From the NCBI RefSeq assembly GCF_030272615.1, contig NC_081407.1, forward strand, positions 99,741,897 to 99,805,896: DNA of 64,000 nucleotides, written 5' to 3'. Origin of the DNA: Cryptomeria japonica (taxonomy: Eukaryota > Streptophyta > Pinopsida > Cupressales > Cupressaceae). The position numbers were made by a program, and so were the translations under genes. The notes under the pieces were generated by a model. It made no database searches and was not told the DNA's origin. It saw nothing but the letters and a program-made list of their open reading frames with translations. Position 1 is the stretch's first letter. Every line of letters begins with the position of its first letter. Of this stretch, positions 60,474 through 64,000 are shown one piece after another.

Positions 60474-61360
60474 CTAGTCAAGTTTTTTACAATAACTTAT
60501 AAGACACACCATAGCAATAGCCTCAATAAGGAAGGTACCCATTTTAGCAAGAAGAATTGTATAAGAGACTAAAGCTTTGAGTTTGAATATGCTTGTGATC
60601 GTGTGTTTTAAAATCCCTTCTATTTGCTTCCATTTTACCATTATAGTGTTGCTAGCCCATAATTCACATCGATAAAAAGCCACTAGAATAACTAAAAGCC
60701 CAAAAAGAATTGGCATAGTTTTCCAATCTATAACTTTGCATCTCTACTTCAGAACACTCTCCAGCCTTCCAAAGTTATTTTCTACAAGTATCCCAATTAA
60801 ACTTGGTGAAGTCCATGCCAAGATATTTATATTCTATTTCTTCATCTAGAATATTCCCTACAAAATAAAAGTTAAGTTGCTTTTTCTTCTTTTTATTAGA
60901 GAAAACCATGATCTTCATCTTATTAATATTAACTTGCATGCCTACCTCCTTGTATAATTTCTCTAAGACAAATAAATGCTCTTGAAACTCTTGTGTGGAA
61001 TTAGCTATCAACATGAGATTATTGGCAAACAAGAGAAGCCTTGCAACATACTCACTCAAAGTAAAATTGTCTCATATTTACATACTTAGCCATTCTTTTA
61101 GTTTGTTAATATAAAGACCAAAAAAATATAGGGAAAAGAGAACACCCTTGTTTGAAGCTTAACGTCTTAAATTTTCAGAAAGGCTTACCAGAGTTTTGAT
61201 TTTTACTTGGACTTTCTCATAAAGCCTATGAATAGACCATCTGTATTGCTTTGGGATATCAATATCGTTCTTTCTACGCCATAATTTTCTCATTGGAACC
61301 ATATTTAAAGCTTTCTTAAAGTCAAAAAAGTATCAATATGCTTCCTCTTTACTATCCCAA
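60474..61360 (-). pseudogene. LINE reverse-transcriptase fragment
   Basis: Read on the minus strand, 61360-61060 gives decayed fragments such as LWRRKNDIDIPKQYRWSIHRLYEK and FGLYINKLKEWL. 61059-60775 gives LLLFANNLMLIANS, QVNINKMKIMVFSNKKKK and EYKYLGMDF. 60716-60474 gives CELWASNTIMVKWKQIE and a C-terminal part. These are in family order for a plant LINE ORF2 reverse transcriptase. The catalytic FADD motif reads FANN, so both aspartates are lost. Stops and frame breaks separate the parts. No endonuclease or LINE 3' end was found, so this is a fragment. Confidence 0.82.
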
Positions 61361-62097
61361 ACTTTTTAATAATGTGGCTCAAAATGATGTCACAGTTTTA
61401 TGTAATAACACTACATAATACACACAACCTAATCATGTAATAAAAGATTAAACATTGTTTCTCAACAATAACTCAATATCAATATTAGAATACAAAACTA
61501 TTATTTAGTCACAAAAGGAAGTTTAAACGTATAATTTCAAATAATTCATAAACTTCAACATGCATTTTTAAAATGTTCCATGTAATTGATTTGGTAATAA
61601 TAGATATTCCTATAGTGTAATTATACACATGAGCTCAAAGAGTAAATGAGCCATTTGAATTTTTGTTTCAACAATAAGCAATATTTGCAATTGATTTGTG
61701 GCTCATATTCAACAAGAACCTAGATCTTTAACTAAATAATTTTGGACCACAAATGAATAAACAATACATAATAGCAATGTGACAATGTCTTTAAAATTTG
61801 AACTCTTCTTTATGAAAAATATTTCTTCATAAACTCAAAGAAGAGAGACTGTCATTGAAATGACTTCCACCCTATCACGAAGCAAAAAGCTTCCCTATGC
61901 TACTCTTCAAGAGAATCCCAACCCATCATGAAGGGGCTAACTAATTATGACTAACATGAAATTTGTGTTATCATGATGTTATTGACAATAATACATTCTC
62001 ACCTCATGTGCTTAGTGAGCAACCCTGTATTTAAATGCAGTGTCCTTTGATATCATGGTGTGGCAACTTGAAAACTTAAACAATTAACCTTTATAAC

Positions 62098-62100
<3 letters not shown>
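61361..62100. other. Unassigned AT-rich sequence
   Basis: No gene, LTR or other recognised repeat. Confidence 0.4.

Positions 62101-62152
<52 letters not shown>
62101..62152. repeat. TA dinucleotide microsatellite
   Basis: About 26 uninterrupted TA units. Confidence 0.95.
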
Positions 62153-62153
<1 letters not shown>

Positions 62154-62178
62154 CTTTGGTCAAAACATTTTCTTTAGT

Positions 62179-62985
62179 AACTTAGGCTATTTTGCCTTAA
62201 GCACAACATTTAAATTATTACTCGAATGTAATTAATAAAATTATTTATTAGTTATTCATATGAATGTTGACTTAAATGGTCAACTACAAGTTTTACAAAA
62301 AAATGTTATGTATATATTTACATGTGCCTCTTTATGGCACCTTACTTCAACAAGAAATCATGTTCTACAACTATTATCATCAACAATGTACACTAATTAT
62401 GAATTGGTTAGAATAAAAATGTACACTAATAAAAAGAATGATAAATATTGTTTTCAAATTATTTTATTTTTCTTTATAAATAATATAACAATCAATAGTT
62501 CACTATTTTCTATTATCTTAATTATGTAAATGACTAAATGATGCAAGTTAAAATGGACCATTAATCACAAATTGTGTCTTTAGTTAACATAGGTTACCTT
62601 GACTTAAGCACCCATTAATCACAAAGTTTAAATTATTATTGAATTGTAATTGATAAATTTATGTCATGGTTATTCATATGAGTGCTGACTTAAATGGTCA
62701 ATTATAAGTTTTACTAAAATGTGTTATTTGTATATTTATATGCACCTCTTTATGACACCCTACTTCAACAAGAAATCACGTTCTACAACTATTATCATCA
62801 CCAATGTAAACTTATTATGAGCTAATAAGATTAAACACTCACACAATTAGAAATCATGATAAAGATTGTTTGTAAATTATTTAATTTATATTTTGAAATA
62901 ATATAATGTTCAATAGTTCTATATTTTCTAAGATTTGGCTTAGGTAAATGGCTTAATGATGCAAGTTCAAAGGGACCATTAATGC
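62179..62985. repeat. Diverged tandem duplication with a period of about 407 bp
   Basis: TAAGCA at 62198-62203 recurs at 62605-62610. The following sequence matches through ACTTCAACAAGAAATCA, TTCTACAACTATTATCATCA and GATGCAAGTT. The copies differ by roughly one base in five or six by eye, so this is an old duplication. No gene within. Confidence 0.85.
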
Positions 62986-63218
62986 AAATCATTTTTGTGA
63001 ATAAGAAGGTAGCTTTTAAATGTATCTTATGGAATACTCCTAATCCTACAAACCTCCAAACATACTTTAAAGAAGCCTTAGATTATTGAGGCTAGGAAAA
63101 GATGGATAATAACTTTGCGTCCAAGTTCTTGAAATTTAACAAAATAAAACTCTCCAAATTGGCATGGCAAGTAATAATTATAAAATTGTTGGTGCAAATA
63201 ATTATTCATCATGGATAT

Positions 63219-63607
63219 TGTTACACTTTACTTAAGTTAACTTAGGATAATGCATCTCATCGTAGTTTGGATATGAGACACTTAGGGAAGTGTGCACATA
63301 GGGATATAGCTTGTAGGAGAAATTCTACCTTTTGTGGTCTTATCTTGCTGTTACACTCCACATTTGGTGGGTCATCCTACCTACCTCTACTTTTTCTTAC
63401 CTATCCTTATTTCTCATTGAGCCACATGTCATGATTGAGTGCTCACATATCCATATGGCTTTGCTTATATAAGTAGGCCCATATTCATTGTATTGGTGAA
63501 TCCAGTTGATCATTTGCATATTGATGAGAATATAGTTTTTTTCTTGTCATTCTATTGTCTCTCTTTTGTGTTTTTCATTGTGCCCTTGAGCTTGGCAAAA
63601 TCTCACA
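63219..63607 (+). repeat. 5' LTR of a Copia-like retrotransposon
   Basis: Begins TGTTACACTTTA and ends TCTCACA, directly followed by the primer site TGGTATCAGAGCC (63608-63620). It contains a TATA box, TATATAAG, at 63466-63473. At about 389 bp it has the size typical of Copia LTRs. The left end is assigned from the TG and overall length; the partner LTR is outside the window. Confidence 0.65.
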
Positions 63608-64000
63608 TGGTATCAGAGCCATTGGGGCTTCATTGATTGGTTTTGGGAGACATTTTTGGAAGGCTTCTATTTTTCGGATCTGAGGTACTGTGCATTTTGG
63701 AGCATCCTAGAGCATTTTCAACCTCACCATTGCGTCCGGGAGGCCGTTTCCATAAAAATCGAGTATAAACTTGACCTATTTTGGCTAAAGTCAAATTTTG
63801 GGGGTGGAGAAAAATTTTGCCCAATTCGAGCGGTATGGTACGGATTTTATTTTATTTTTTTAATTTTTACACCAGAATTAAAAAAAAAAGTGGGGAAAAG
63901 GAAATTTTTGCAGGGGTCGTACCCCGCGCTGCGCGCAAGGTCGTACCACCTGTAGGCGAAGGCGTCCTCTTCCCGTCCGGCGGACCTCTCCACCTTCTGG
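63608..64000 (+). mobile_element. Primer site and leader of a Copia-like element, cut by the window end
   Basis: TGGTATCAGAGCC is the standard initiator-Met primer site of plant Copia elements. The leader becomes notably GC-rich after about 63910. No gag start is recognised before the window ends. Confidence 0.7.

Overview
The window looks like a piece of a large, repeat-dominated seed-plant nuclear genome, most likely a gymnosperm such as a conifer. It is AT-rich. Nearly all coding-like sequence belongs to decayed or nested retrotransposons, solo LTRs are common, and I see one convincing host gene in 64 kb. Species cannot be named from the sequence.

Layout. 1-2.6 kb: AT-rich sequence with a 161-bp tandem duplication. 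2.6-17.8 kb: an LTR (family A) broken by two later insertions, a solo LTR of family B and a 12.65-kb retrotransposon called E here. E has 1-kb LTRs, a tRNA-Lys-type primer site, a minus-strand gag and no pol. On the opposite strand it carries a spliced-looking gene encoding a plant mobile domain (PMD) protein with its own TATA box. Arrays of the palindrome TCGTACGA lie in the leader of gag and in the intron of the antisense gene. 17.8-25.6 kb: the polypurine tract and the decayed gag-protease body of the family A element, interrupted by solo LTRs B2 and C. 26.4-30.5 kb: a decayed reading frame of about 1,055 codons that I do not recognise, with three hairpins upstream. 31.1-34.8 kb: a solo family A LTR split by a 2.3-kb non-coding Copia-like element. 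36.1-46.9 kb: an old minus-strand LTR element (D) whose 3' LTR was entered by a young chromovirus with nearly identical LTRs. 47.4-47.7 kb: a tRNA-derived SINE inside a tandem duplication. 52.1-53.8 kb: a LINE copy that keeps ORF1 and the 3' tail but lacks ORF2. 56.1-59.8 kb: a CHMP1 (ESCRT-III) gene on the minus strand with an inferred 2.8-kb 5'-UTR intron that contains a foldback element. 60.5-61.4 kb: a LINE reverse-transcriptase fragment. 63.2-64 kb: the 5' LTR and primer site of another Copia-like element, running off the window.

How it fits together. Insertion order can be read from target duplications: A is older than B1 and E, A2 is older than its Copia-like guest, the A-type gag is older than solo LTR C, and D is older than the chromovirus. 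Most in-frame stops in the younger elements are one C-to-T change away from Gln or Arg codons, as expected of methylated, silenced DNA. The most unusual object is E: two genes tail to tail in one LTR unit, neither of them pol, with a shared palindromic motif in their non-coding 5' regions.
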